The notes: generated by a model not told the origin, from the letters alone. A DNA stretch of 64,000 nt from DATBAX01 sp963723765 (GCA_963723765.1 CAVRSD010000004.1:124001-188000); one strand, 5' to 3'. Shown: positions 52,987-62,807, counted from the stretch's first letter. A program made the numbers and translations.

Positions 52987-54810
52987 ATGGTGGCGGAGAA
53001 AATCAATGCGGGAGGCGCATGGCAGCAACGCCTTGCCGCACTACGGAATGTTCCGCCAGTTCTTACCATTGTCTGGGAATCCGGGCGGGCGGTCGTAGCG
53101 CTCGGGCTGATTTTACGGATATTCGCGGCCCTTCTTCCTGTCGTTCTGCTGGCCATTCCCAAGCTCATTATTGATGCCATTTTGCAAGCCAGGACTCTGC
53201 ATCAGCCGGTTCATCCCCGGTTCTGGTGGCTGGTAGTAGGCGAGTTCGGGGTCGCTATTCTGGGGAGTGTCCTCTCCCGCATCATTGATTATTTGGACTC
53301 CTTGCTGGCTGATAACTACACCCGCCACGTCAGTATCCAGGTCATGACGCACGCTGCGGAGCTGGATCTCCAGACCTATGAGGATCCAGTGTTCTATGAC
53401 CGCCTGGACCGGGCGCGGGTGCAGGCTACAGACCGCCTGGGGATGATTCAGTCGATTGGAAGACTGGTGCAGCAGGTCATCACCACGATCTCTTTAGTGA
53501 TTTCGATCATGTTCTTTTCCCCCTGGCTCCTGCTCCTGCTGATTGCCGGGGTGATCCCGGCGTTCCTGGGCGAGAGTCATTTTGCGTTTCTGGGATATGC
53601 CAAGAATTTTCGGCAGACTCCGGTGCGCCGTCAACTGGATTATCTATTAGTTCTGGGCGGCAGCCGGGAAGCGGCCAAGGAGCTCAAACTCTTCGGCTTG
53701 AGCCGATTTCTGGTGGAACGGTTCACGCGCTTGTCAAACCGAATTTATTCGGAGAATGTAAGTCTTGCCCGCAAGCGCCTAATCGCAGGTTCCTTCCTTT
53801 CGATGATTGGCATTGCAGGCCTTTACTCAGCCTACGTGTTGGTTATCAGGCGGACTATCTCCGGCGCGTTGACGATTGGTTCTCTAACTTTCCTGACAGG
53901 CGCGATCGTTCAGGCGAGCACCAATATCCAACAAACTTTTTCCACGCTTTCAGGGATCGCCGATCAGGCACTCTTTCTTACGGATCTGCTGGCATTTTTT
54001 GGAATGCAACCTGCGATCCGGTCAAAGCCACATGCGATCCCTGCACCGAGACCAATTGCCAGAGGATTCGAGTTTCGCAACGTGTCGTTTTCTTATCCGG
54101 GAAGTTCCCGCCTCATTCTCGACCGGCTCAATTTCCACCTACATCCACAGGAGCGGGTAGCACTGATTGGAGAAAACGGACAGGGCAAGACAACGATTGT
54201 GAAGCTGATCACCCGTCTTTACGATCCCACAGAAGGTCAGGTGCTGCTCGACGGCGTGGACCTTCGCGAATATTCTCTGGAAGATCTCTATCGTGAGATC
54301 GGCGTCATTTTTCAGGATTTCATGCGCTATGAAATGACTGCCAGCGAAAATATAGCAGTGGGTAAGATTGAGGCGATCGACAATTTGGAGCAACTTCAAA
54401 TGGCCGCACGCAAGAGCTTGGCTGACGAGGTTGTCGGACGGCTGCCGCTGAAGTACGAACAAATGCTGGGCCGGCGTTTCGATGGAGGCCTGGATCTTTC
54501 CGGTGGCGAGTGGCAGAAAGTAGCGCTGGCGCGGGCTTATCTTCGCGATGCGCAATTATTGATCCTCGATGAACCCACCGCGGCGCTCGATGCACGCAGC
54601 GAATTCGAGGTCTTCAAGCGCTTCGCGGAACTAACACAGGGGAAAATGGCCCTCTTTATTTCACACCGCTTCTCCACCGTTCGCATGGCCGATCGTATCG
54701 TAGTACTGGAGAATGGCAGCATTGCCGAAGAAGGAAGCCACGAGCAACTGGCCAAGCTGGGCGGCCGTTATGCGGAAATGTTCGAAATGCAGGCTGCCAG
54801 CTATCGTTAG
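52987..54810 (+). CDS. ABC exporter, fused permease and ATPase
   Basis: 607-residue half transporter. Residues 1-340 hold six membrane segments (ALGLILRIFAALLPVVLL, IISLVISIMFFSPWLLLLLIAG and others). The nucleotide-binding domain has Walker A GENGQGKTT at 395-403, the signature LSGGEWQKVALARAYL from 504, Walker B LLILDEPTAALD near 526 and a switch His in ALFISHRFSTV. It exports a hydrophobic or oligosaccharide cargo from the cytosol. Start ATG 52987 is the first in frame after an upstream stop. It is followed five bases later by the cyclic-beta-glucan-synthase-like gene, so it may be the glucan exporter of that pair, as ChvA/NdvA is for ChvB/NdvB; that is an inference. Confidence 0.85.
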   Translation: MVAEKINAGGAWQQRLAALRNVPPVLTIVWESGRAVVALGLILRIFAALLPVVLLAIPKLIIDAILQARTLHQPVHPRFWWLVVGEFGVAILGSVLSRIIDYLDSLLADNYTRHVSIQVMTHAAELDLQTYEDPVFYDRLDRARVQATDRLGMIQSIGRLVQQVITTISLVISIMFFSPWLLLLLIAGVIPAFLGESHFAFLGYAKNFRQTPVRRQLDYLLVLGGSREAAKELKLFGLSRFLVERFTRLSNRIYSENVSLARKRLIAGSFLSMIGIAGLYSAYVLVIRRTISGALTIGSLTFLTGAIVQASTNIQQTFSTLSGIADQALFLTDLLAFFGMQPAIRSKPHAIPAPRPIARGFEFRNVSFSYPGSSRLILDRLNFHLHPQERVALIGENGQGKTTIVKLITRLYDPTEGQVLLDGVDLREYSLEDLYREIGVIFQDFMRYEMTASENIAVGKIEAIDNLEQLQMAARKSLADEVVGRLPLKYEQMLGRRFDGGLDLSGGEWQKVALARAYLRDAQLLILDEPTAALDARSEFEVFKRFAELTQGKMALFISHRFSTVRMADRIVVLENGSIAEEGSHEQLAKLGGRYAEMFEMQAASYR

Positions 54811-54815
54811 AAAAT

Positions 54816-57800
54816 ATGGAAACGCCGGATTCACATATCGAACTGTTTCGCGAGGAAACCGCAAGCCAGCCCAAAGGATTGCTGGATTCTGCTTCGCAAG
54901 AGCAGGCTCTGCGCGCGAACGCGGCCCAGTTGGCCCACAAACTGGGCTGGCAGCCCAGTGTGAAATCATCCCGCTATTTTGTGGAACGCGTACGTGCTCT
55001 TGGCAAATCGCTAAACTCAGTGCTCGCCAAACTGCATGGTCCGGCGCCCAAGACACCGGTATCAGACGATTTTCACTGGCTGCATGAAAACGTCAATTTG
55101 CTGTACACCGAACTGCAGGGGATTGGCGCCGGACTGAAGCCGTCGCAGAAGAGTCCGCATGTGAGGACTCCAAGCGGCGTGATCATTCCCCGGATCGCGG
55201 CCCTGGCTGAGGGTTTCCTGGCTGCCACGGAACGGCAGTTCAGCGAACCGGCGTTTGCCACTTACGTTGCGGCTTTTGAAGAAACCACGGTCCTGAAGAT
55301 TGCAGAACTGTGGGCGCTCGTTCCTGCGCTCAAACTGGTCTTGCTGGAACAAATTGCGGTACGCGGCGCGCGGGTTCTTGAAGATAGGGAAGGATCGTAT
55401 GGCGTCGCGGCTTGCGTACGCAGCCTGCGCGACGTGGGCCAGACCTCCTGGAAAGATTTGCTCGAGCCGCTAATTGTTGTCGATCGTGTTCTCCGGGAAG
55501 ATCCAGTAGGCGCCTATCCTCGGATGGATTTCGATTCCCGCGATTTATATCGAAGTAAGCTCGCCAAGATCGCCCAGCATTCCGACTTCAGCGAGATGGA
55601 GGTTGCACAGGAAGCGCTGGCGCTGGCGCGGGCGGCCCAGCAATTGACCGACGGCAATTCCCGGTTGACGATGCGACGTTCTCACATCGGCTACTATCTG
55701 GTCGCCGAGGGCGTCAGCCTTCTGCAACAGAGGGTGGCTTATCGAGCCCCGCTCGGCCAACGGATGCAGTCTTACCTTCGAAGTCATCCAGATGAATTCT
55801 ACTTGCCGGCCATTGTGGCGCTCACATTTGCCATCATGTCGGTCATCGTATTAAAGCTGATCGGCGCTTACAGTTCACCTGCGCTGATTCTTCTCTCGAT
55901 GTTGGCGCTGTTGCTACCCTGCTCGCAGAGCGCAGTTCAACTTATCAATCATTTAACGACCTCATTGCTGACTCCTGAGATTCTTCCGAAACTCGATTTG
56001 TCGGATGGCATTCCGGAAGATTGTGTCACGCTGGTAGCAGTTCCGACGCTGCTGCTGAATGAGAAACAGGTGCGGCGGCTGGTTGAGGACCTGGAGGTCA
56101 GGTTTCTCGGCAATCACGATCGCAATATGCATTTTGCCCTGGTGAGCGATCTGCCGGATTCGCCGGAGCAGTCCCGGGAGGACGATCCGCTAGTTACTTT
56201 CTGTTCGGATTTGATCCGCAAGCTCAACGAGAAATATGCGGGACGGGAGATGGGATCATTTTTTCTCGTTCATCGCCATCGGGTTTACAACCCCCGCGAA
56301 AAAGTATGGATGGGTTGGGAACGGAAACGCGGGAAACTCCTCGATCTTAACCGGCTTCTACGCAAGGAGTATGACAGTTTTCCGGTCAAGATCGGTGATC
56401 TCGATCTGCTGGTGCGCATCCGCTTTGTGATTACTCTCGACTCGGACACGGAATTACCGCGAGGATCGGCGCACCGCATGGTGGGCGCTTTGGCCCATCC
56501 GTTGAATCAGGCGATCATCGATCCCGAAAAAAATATCGTCATCGCCGGGTACGGCATTTTGCAACCACGCGTCGGCATCAGTGTTCAGAGTGCGGCGCGC
56601 TCTCGCCTGGCGAAAATTTATTCCGGACAAACCGGGTTCGATATTTATACGCGCGCGGTTTCCGATGTTTATCAGGACCTGTATGGCGAAGGCAACTTTG
56701 CAGGGAAGGGAATTTATGAAGTAGATACGTTGCATCAAGTGTTGGATCGTCGCTTTCCCCGCAATGCTTTGCTCAGCCACGATCTCATCGAAGGTGCCTA
56801 TGCCCGGGCCGCGCTGGCAAGTGATATTGAGATTATTGAAGATTATCCCTCTCATTACAGTGCTCACAATCGGCGTAAGCACCGCTGGCTGCGCGGAGAT
56901 TGGCAGATAGTCGAATGGCTGCGGTCGCGTGTGCCTGGCGAAGCCGGAAGTCTGGTTCCCAATCCTCTCTCGGTCATTTCTCAATGGAAGATACTGGACA
57001 ACTTGCGCCGCAGTCTGGTGGAACCTGCCACATTTCTCTTGTTGGTGCTGGGTTGGCTGGTGTTACCTGGGACCCCGCTATTCTGGACGCTTGCCACCAT
57101 CACGATTCTACTCATCCCGGCATGGTTTCGCTGTCTGTTCGATCTGGTTCGGGCCGTGGTCCAGGACAAGATGGCAATTGCGCGGGACGCGATGACCGTA
57201 TTGTTTGCCGCCAATGTCGGTGTTTTTCTAAACCTGACTTTTCTCGCCAACCAGATGCTGCTTTCCCTCGACGCCGTGGCTCGGGCACTCATTCGCCGCA
57301 TGGTGACTCGCGAGCGGCTGCTGGAATGGGAAACCGCCGCAGAGGTCGAGTTGGGCACTGCCCCGCGGACCGCTCTGGATATCTATCTGGACTGGACGCC
57401 GGTGCTGGCGATTGTGATTGGAGCTTTGATTTTCCTGGTCCGCCGCAACGCTCTCCCGGTGGCGCTACCCATACTGCTGTTATGGGCCTGCAGCAAACCG
57501 CTTTCGCTGTGGCTGAACCGACCACCGCGCGCACCTCACAACGAGGCGTCGGAAGTGGAAAGGATCTTCCTGCGCCGGGCCGCACTTCGCACTTGGCGCT
57601 ATTTCGCTGAGTTCAGCACCAAAGAGCACAATTGGTTGATACCGGACAATGTTCAGGAGAAGCCGTCGGCTGTCGCCGCCAGGATGTCTCCTACGAATCT
57701 GGGTCTTCTATTAAATGCGCGGCAAGTGGCTTGCGAGTTCGGGTATCTGACCATCCCGGAATTTGCGGAAGAGACTCTGCGGACTTTGGCAACGGTCTCC

Positions 57801-59315
57801 ACGCTCCGCCGTTATCGCGGGCACCTGCTTAACTGGTATGACACTCGGACGCTCGAACCGCTGCCGCCTTTTTTTGTTTCCTCGGTGGATAGCGGTAATC
57901 TGATGGCCTCGCTTTGGACCCTTCAGCAAGGTTGCCTGGATCGATTGCATCAACCGGTCTTGCAACGCCGCCTGGCCGACGGCTTACTTGATTATCTTCG
58001 TATCCTGCATGGTTTTAAATTATTCCCGCGAAAAGCTCTTTCGGTTTTTCAGCGGCACATCCATAGGAGTGACTGGCTGCAATACGTCCAACAGTTACCT
58101 GATGCGACTTTTGAAGAGGCCCCCGGCCGTCGAGCCTCGAAGCATACAGCCGATGGCCAGTGGTTTAAGGAGCAAGCTCGATCGCGACTGGAGAATCTGA
58201 AGCTGACCGTGCGTCTCCAGGCTCCGTGGTTACTTCCCGAGTTCGCGCCACTACGTGAGGCCCTAGCGCTGGATTTGAAGTCCGCATGGGACAACATTGC
58301 ACTGGAGCGAGTGCCGGATTTCATCGACAAACTCGTCGAGCGTCTGGAATATGCCAACCGAACGGATGCCTCAGAAGAGCAAAAATCACTTAGGCGACGA
58401 TTGCACGATCTGCTGCCGGAAGCCCGTTCGCAAGCTGAGCGGCTTATACAAGACCTCCGAACCATCGCTGCCCGGGCTGGGACTCTGGCGAACGAAATGG
58501 ACTTTACTTTCCTGCTGAATGCCCGACGCAAGTTGTTATCTACCGGGTTCGATACCGAGTCGCTTAAACTTCATTCTGCGTGTTACGACCTGCTGGCATC
58601 GGAGGCGCGCATTGCCGTATTCGTGGCCATTGCCAAGGATGACATTCCTCAGGAGAGCTGGTTCCACCTCGGACGTGGGCATACCGTGGACCATGGCCGT
58701 CCCGTGCTCATCTCGTGGACGGGAACGATGTTCGAGTATTTAATGCCCGCGTTGTGGATGCAAGCCTATCCGGACACTCTTCTGGAACGCTCGCGGGCGG
58801 CTGCCGTACGTGCGCAACGGGCACATGTGGCGGGAAAACGTATGCCTTGGGGGATTTCCGAATCGGCGTATTTCAAAATGGATGATGCGGGAAATTACCA
58901 GTATTTTGCTTTTGGCTTGCCTCAGCTTGCCTTGAGCAAGAATGAAATGGAGTCACTGGTTATCTCTCCCTACTCGACATTTCTGGCCTTGGACGTGGAT
59001 CCCTCAGAAGCACTCAAGAACCTTCGGAAAATGAGCGATATGGGTTGGGTTGGGGCTTATGGCTTCTACGAAGCAGCAGACTTTACTATTTCTCGCAATC
59101 GTTCGTGGCATCGTCGCTACGAACTGGTGCCGGCATGGATGGCGCACCACCAGGGCATGAGTCTTCTGGCGATTGCCAATTTTCTTCACCACGGAGTTGT
59201 GCAGAGCTGGTTTCACAACGAACCGCGAGTGCAAGCCACGGAACTTCTGTTACACGAAAAGCCCGTCGCCTACGTTCGCTTGCCGCGCGAAGGATACGGA
59301 ACTGCGACGGCTTGA
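54816..59315 (+). CDS. Cyclic beta-glucan synthase-like GT84 plus glucoamylase-like protein lacking the GH94 module
   Basis: 1,499-residue membrane protein resembling the first half of NdvB/ChvB (about 2,800 aa). After a helical N-terminal region and membrane segments (about 320-385), the GT84 catalytic core shows VTLVAVPTLLLNEKQVRRLVE, the DxD-type TLDSDTELPRG (near 540) and a Q/RxxRW-type site RKHRWLRGDWQ (near 690). More membrane segments (about 730-910) precede a soluble region, then a glucoamylase-like domain (FLALDVDPSEALKNLRKM, MGWVGAYGFYEAADFT, AHHQGMSLLAIANFL). It ends right after RVQATELLLHEKP, where NdvB continues into a GH94 phosphorylase domain that trims the chain; that domain is absent here. 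ATG 54816 is five bases after the exporter stop. Stops abut the convergent gene in TGATCA. Confidence 0.85.
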   Translation: METPDSHIELFREETASQPKGLLDSASQEQALRANAAQLAHKLGWQPSVKSSRYFVERVRALGKSLNSVLAKLHGPAPKTPVSDDFHWLHENVNLLYTELQGIGAGLKPSQKSPHVRTPSGVIIPRIAALAEGFLAATERQFSEPAFATYVAAFEETTVLKIAELWALVPALKLVLLEQIAVRGARVLEDREGSYGVAACVRSLRDVGQTSWKDLLEPLIVVDRVLREDPVGAYPRMDFDSRDLYRSKLAKIAQHSDFSEMEVAQEALALARAAQQLTDGNSRLTMRRSHIGYYLVAEGVSLLQQRVAYRAPLGQRMQSYLRSHPDEFYLPAIVALTFAIMSVIVLKLIGAYSSPALILLSMLALLLPCSQSAVQLINHLTTSLLTPEILPKLDLSDGIPEDCVTLVAVPTLLLNEKQVRRLVEDLEVRFLGNHDRNMHFALVSDLPDSPEQSREDDPLVTFCSDLIRKLNEKYAGREMGSFFLVHRHRVYNPREKVWMGWERKRGKLLDLNRLLRKEYDSFPVKIGDLDLLVRIRFVITLDSDTELPRGSAHRMVGALAHPLNQAIIDPEKNIVIAGYGILQPRVGISVQSAARSRLAKIYSGQTGFDIYTRAVSDVYQDLYGEGNFAGKGIYEVDTLHQVLDRRFPRNALLSHDLIEGAYARAALASDIEIIEDYPSHYSAHNRRKHRWLRGDWQIVEWLRSRVPGEAGSLVPNPLSVISQWKILDNLRRSLVEPATFLLLVLGWLVLPGTPLFWTLATITILLIPAWFRCLFDLVRAVVQDKMAIARDAMTVLFAANVGVFLNLTFLANQMLLSLDAVARALIRRMVTRERLLEWETAAEVELGTAPRTALDIYLDWTPVLAIVIGALIFLVRRNALPVALPILLLWACSKPLSLWLNRPPRAPHNEASEVERIFLRRAALRTWRYFAEFSTKEHNWLIPDNVQEKPSAVAARMSPTNLGLLLNARQVACEFGYLTIPEFAEETLRTLATVSTLRRYRGHLLNWYDTRTLEPLPPFFVSSVDSGNLMASLWTLQQGCLDRLHQPVLQRRLADGLLDYLRILHGFKLFPRKALSVFQRHIHRSDWLQYVQQLPDATFEEAPGRRASKHTADGQWFKEQARSRLENLKLTVRLQAPWLLPEFAPLREALALDLKSAWDNIALERVPDFIDKLVERLEYANRTDASEEQKSLRRRLHDLLPEARSQAERLIQDLRTIAARAGTLANEMDFTFLLNARRKLLSTGFDTESLKLHSACYDLLASEARIAVFVAIAKDDIPQESWFHLGRGHTVDHGRPVLISWTGTMFEYLMPALWMQAYPDTLLERSRAAAVRAQRAHVAGKRMPWGISESAYFKMDDAGNYQYFAFGLPQLALSKNEMESLVISPYSTFLALDVDPSEALKNLRKMSDMGWVGAYGFYEAADFTISRNRSWHRRYELVPAWMAHHQGMSLLAIANFLHHGVVQSWFHNEPRVQATELLLHEKPVAYVRLPREGYGTATA

Positions 59316-60689
59316 TCAGGTCGACTGCGGGCCGGAAGGCTTATAAGCTTCAAATCCGGCGCGTTGCATCCCGCGCTTTGCTTCCAGGTTCTTCATAAAA
59401 GTGTCCCAGACGAATCCAGAGCGGGCGTTTTCCGCCATCAGCATGGTGATTCCCGTGTCGATCCCAATCACGTCGGCGTCGTACCAGTTCTTGAGTGGAT
59501 TGAATGCGTTTACGAACCCGTAACGGCTCCATGCGTTCGGATAGCGGTTCTTAATGTTGTGCAGAACGCGCATCACAGCTTGAGGCAGGAACGGCAATGA
59601 CCCCGCCGCCGCACTGGGGGCTATGGTTCCATCGATTGGCCCGGTCGCCGGCGGCCCTCCCCAGACCACATAACCTTGTTGCGAATCGGAAGCCGTGATG
59701 CCCCACAGGTCATCACTGTAATCGGGGAATTGCTTGGCCAGTTCCAGGCAGAAACGGCGATGGACGTCCGTCGCTATGATGGAATTCTGAAAATAATCGG
59801 CATACTTGTCGCGTTTGCCGCGAAAGTCAAACCAGGCTTGCGAGTATTGGTGGACGAACAAAGGCGCGAACGAACCGATGTAACGAAGACCGTCATATTC
59901 GAAGGTAGTCCGTTTCCAGGCGTTCCAGGTCTCGACCCGCAGCGGAAACGTAGTCGAGCCCAGTCCCAACAGATACATCATCATCAACTCGCTGTAATAA
60001 TCCCAGCGATTTGGCAGGAACCCCATTTCTGGCAGCCACCCATGGGGAAGAAGAGTCGTGTCTTCCGAAAGCCAGGTCCAATCCACACGGTTAAATATCT
60101 CGTACGCCAATAGAGTGATTTCAGAATGCTCCTGAAAGTATTGCCGGCAGGTAAGAATCCCGCATAGCAGGATGGCTGTATCAACCGAAGATACTTCCGA
60201 ATCCCAGACTCTTTCCCCGGTATTGATATCGGCCCAGTGATAGAAAAAACCTCGATGCGTGGGTAGTTTTTTCCACAGAAAGCGCAGGGTAGCCAGGGCT
60301 CGGGCATTCGCTTCGGGATAGGAAACGAAGCCGCGTTTTTGAGCGATACACAGTGCCGTCAGTCCGAAACCGGTGGCGGCGATACTTGCAACCGTGCGGT
60401 GGTCCTGGGTTCGTGCATTCGATCGGTCTTTCACCAGGCCCGTTTCGGGGTTGCCTTGTTCCCAAAAATACAGGAAGTTGGCTTTTTCCAACTCTTCCAG
60501 GAACTGGTCATCCTCTGGAGAAAGACTGCTTGGGACTGGAACCGGAGCAGCCTGTTTATGGGGTTCCTCGGCAGACAAGAAAGGCAGGATGGCCGTTCCG
60601 GCAAAAGGCATAAGGATGCCCATACCAGCAACCTGCTTCAGCAACTCCCGGCGCGAACGCATTTTTGAGCTAACGATTTTCTTGTCCAC
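59316..60689 (-). CDS. Glucoamylase-like (PF10091-type) protein, Tat-exported
   Basis: 457-residue protein with a twin-arginine-type signal (SRRELLKQVAGMGILMPFAGTAILPF, RR near residue 13), so it is likely exported folded. The mature part is an alpha/alpha-barrel glucoamylase-like domain: FLYFWEQGNPETGLVKDRSN, HRGFFYHWADINTGERVWDSEVSSVDTAILLCG, NRWDYYSELMMMYLLGLGS (acidic pair), FAPLFVHQYSQAWFDFRGKRD and GFVNAFNPLKNWYDADVIGID near the end. This is the same domain class as in the adjacent synthase-like protein, so the two may act on the same beta-glucan. Its stop codon abuts the synthase stop. Substrate specificity is unproven. Confidence 0.85.
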   Translation of the reverse strand: MDKKIVSSKMRSRRELLKQVAGMGILMPFAGTAILPFLSAEEPHKQAAPVPVPSSLSPEDDQFLEELEKANFLYFWEQGNPETGLVKDRSNARTQDHRTVASIAATGFGLTALCIAQKRGFVSYPEANARALATLRFLWKKLPTHRGFFYHWADINTGERVWDSEVSSVDTAILLCGILTCRQYFQEHSEITLLAYEIFNRVDWTWLSEDTTLLPHGWLPEMGFLPNRWDYYSELMMMYLLGLGSTTFPLRVETWNAWKRTTFEYDGLRYIGSFAPLFVHQYSQAWFDFRGKRDKYADYFQNSIIATDVHRRFCLELAKQFPDYSDDLWGITASDSQQGYVVWGGPPATGPIDGTIAPSAAAGSLPFLPQAVMRVLHNIKNRYPNAWSRYGFVNAFNPLKNWYDADVIGIDTGITMLMAENARSGFVWDTFMKNLEAKRGMQRAGFEAYKPSGPQST

Positions 60690-60808
60690 CTAGATAATCT
60701 AGAACGATCTTCGGGCTGAGTGAAGTCCCCAGGAAGCGTCATAACATATTAAAGTAGGATACAAGTTTAAGGTCTAGAGTTAAGGATACAGGTTAAGAGC
60801 ATTTGCCA

Positions 60809-61801
60809 ATGAGTGGCGGACGAAAAATCGCGCTCTGGATTGCGCTCATCGCGATTCTAGGGACCAGCCTAACGGTAGGCCTGGTGGCCTGGACCAGATC
60901 GTTGCGGCCAATCTTACTCCAGGGCGCAGTGGTTACGCAGGACTCCGATCCGGATAAGGAATTGCCGATTTCGAATGTTTCCATCTCCGCGACAGCGGAC
61001 ACCCTGGTTGTTGGCGATGGCACTTCTGACGCGGCAGGTTTTTTTAAACTGACATTGCGGCAAGGGGTCAGGCGAGGTCAACTGATTAAGCTGCGATTCC
61101 GGCATGCGGACTACGAACCGCTTGATCTGTCTGTCGACAAGGTCGCAAAACTTTACATCGCCCATCTCACCCCTATTGTCCGGCCGACACCTACCGTGGC
61201 TTCTCGTCCGGATGTGGTAGTGGCAAATGTGCGAGTCCGCTATTCGATGAAGAGTACCAGCGCCGCAGATGTGGGCAGCGGGGTCAAAACCTTTCGCGTG
61301 GTCAATACCGGCAACACGCCCTGCAATGGTCATCCTCCCTGTTCGCCGGATGGCAAATGGAAGGCGACCGTGAGTTCCGCATCTCTTGAGGCTGGTGAGG
61401 GAAATGAATTCCGCAATGCCCGTGTTTCCTGTATTGCCGGCCCCTGTCCTTTTACCAAAATCGAATCGGATGACTTTTCCAAAGGTGGCCGGAGTATCAG
61501 TGTCTCCGCCCGCAATTGGTCCGACACGGTAACTTTCTTGCTCGAAGCGGAAGTGATCCATCCCATGGTCAGCGACACTGTCCGGGAATCCTATCCGGTG
61601 ATTTTTGGACCTGCGCTGAACTTTACCCTACCATCCACAGCGGAGGGTCCGAGCATCGAAGCCGAAATCAATGGGGACACGATTATTTTTCCACTGGGCC
61701 CCAATCTCTTCCTGAGCTGGGCGCATTGCAGCGTTCGAGGAAATGACGATCAGTCCAAGGTCTATCGTTGCGAACTCAAACCCGGATATCGGTTTCGTTG
61801 A
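60809..61801 (+). CDS. Membrane-anchored protein with carboxypeptidase-regulatory-like Ig fold
   Basis: 330-residue protein with one N-terminal membrane segment (IALWIALIAILGTSLTVGLVAW). It is followed by a CarboxypepD_reg-type Ig-like domain (LQGAVVTQDSDPDKELPISNVSI, GFFKLTLRQGVRRGQLIKLRFRHADYEP) and a Cys-containing region (CNGHPPCSPDGKW, ARVSCIAGPCPFTK) that could form disulfides. The C-terminal part has further beta-strand repeats and ends with KVYRCELKPGYRFR. Location would be periplasmic, tethered to the inner membrane. ATG 60809 is preferred to TTG 60803. No enzymatic motif was seen, so function is left open. Confidence 0.65.
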   Translation: MSGGRKIALWIALIAILGTSLTVGLVAWTRSLRPILLQGAVVTQDSDPDKELPISNVSISATADTLVVGDGTSDAAGFFKLTLRQGVRRGQLIKLRFRHADYEPLDLSVDKVAKLYIAHLTPIVRPTPTVASRPDVVVANVRVRYSMKSTSAADVGSGVKTFRVVNTGNTPCNGHPPCSPDGKWKATVSSASLEAGEGNEFRNARVSCIAGPCPFTKIESDDFSKGGRSISVSARNWSDTVTFLLEAEVIHPMVSDTVRESYPVIFGPALNFTLPSTAEGPSIEAEINGDTIIFPLGPNLFLSWAHCSVRGNDDQSKVYRCELKPGYRFR

Positions 61802-61903
61802 TGATTCCGACTGCGGCCCGACAGGTATAGAATTGGAATCCGCACCCGGCGGTGCGAACCCAGAAAGCTTGAGTGCTCCCCTTGGGCACAGAAGAGGTTG
61901 CAA

Positions 61904-62689
61904 ATGAGATCAACAGGCAACGCCGTAACGAGATATCTCTTGGCGCTTGGCAGCTTGATGCTGCTTTTTGCGAGCATGAGCTGGGCCGCCGACGACAAGG
62001 ATCAATCCGACATCAGCAAGCGGATTGAGGCTTCGGCCGACGTGCTCAATGAAATTATGGCCACGCCCGACAAGGCCATTCCTGACAAAGTGATGAGTGA
62101 CGCTAAATGCATCGCCGTCGTGCCTTCGATGCTCAAGTTTGCCATAGGCTTTGGCGGGAACCACGGAAAAGGCGTGGCCACCTGCAGGACGGCAAATGGC
62201 TGGAGCGCTCTGGCGCCGATCACTGTTACCGGCGGAAGCTGGGGTTTGCAGCTTGGCGGCCAGGCAATCGACCTGGTCATGGTAGTCATGAATGACAATG
62301 GTATGCAACATCTGCTGGCCAGCAAGTTCAAGCTTGGTGGGGAAGCATCGGCCGCGGCAGGCCCGGTGGGCCGCGATGCTGCAGCCAGCACCGACTGGAA
62401 GATGCGCGCAGAGGTCTTAACCTATTCCCGGACTCGCGGGATCTTTGCCGGTATCGACTTGAATGGTTCCGCGATCACCCAGGACAAGGATGAAACTCGC
62501 GTTCTCTACGGCAAGATGGTTTCTTTTGCCGACATTCTCAATGGCCAGACAGCTCCTCCGGATGACAGTGAGCCGTTCCTCGCGGCGGTGAGAAAGTATG
62601 CGCATCAGGTCAACGATCAAGGGAAGGTCACCGAGCCCTCTTCTGATAAGGCGGTGGCGGCAGATCCGGCAAGCGCTGATCCCAAGTAG
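61904..62689 (+). CDS. SYLF (Ysc84-type lipid-binding) domain protein, secreted
   Basis: 261-residue protein with a signal peptide (YLLALGSLMLLFASMSWAA). The mature domain matches the SYLF/Ysc84 lipid-binding family: DVLNEIMATPDKAIPDKVMSDAKCIAVVPSM, FAIGFGGNHGKGVATCR, WSALAPITVTGGSWGLQLGGQAIDLVMVVMN and RGIFAGIDLNGSAITQDKDETRVLYG. These bind acidic lipids and are often found in bacterial periplasms near BON proteins, as here. ATG 61904 has AGAGG just upstream; TTG 61898 is a less likely start. The following gene is a BON-domain protein. Confidence 0.85.
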   Translation: MRSTGNAVTRYLLALGSLMLLFASMSWAADDKDQSDISKRIEASADVLNEIMATPDKAIPDKVMSDAKCIAVVPSMLKFAIGFGGNHGKGVATCRTANGWSALAPITVTGGSWGLQLGGQAIDLVMVVMNDNGMQHLLASKFKLGGEASAAAGPVGRDAAASTDWKMRAEVLTYSRTRGIFAGIDLNGSAITQDKDETRVLYGKMVSFADILNGQTAPPDDSEPFLAAVRKYAHQVNDQGKVTEPSSDKAVAADPASADPK

Positions 62690-62710
62690 TCCGAATCTAT
62701 GACCAGGACA

Positions 62711-62737
62711 ACGGTCCGGCTAACGCTCGGCCGTTTT
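62711..62737 (+). terminator. Hairpin with T-run after the SYLF gene
   Basis: ACGGTCCG and CGGCCGT form a 7-bp stem with a bulged T and a 9-base loop, followed by TTT. It lies about 20 bases after the SYLF stop. Confidence 0.4.
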
Positions 62738-62807
62738 CACTGAGATTGCAGGAACGTGTTTTGCTGTCAAGCATGAGAATAATAGAAATCAATCGAGGAG
62801 AGAATCG

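Noticed and set aside
52898..53098. 66-residue frame just upstream of the ABC exporter
   Set aside because: It overlaps the exporter by over 100 bases and has no ribosome-binding site or family match.
56900..57610. 236-residue alternative-frame open frame inside the glucan synthase-like gene
   Set aside because: Lies in a region where the sense frame has clear membrane segments and GT84 features.
61841..61856. CGCACC/GGTGCG hairpin between two envelope genes
   Set aside because: Six-pair stem with no T-run, too short to call a terminator or riboswitch.
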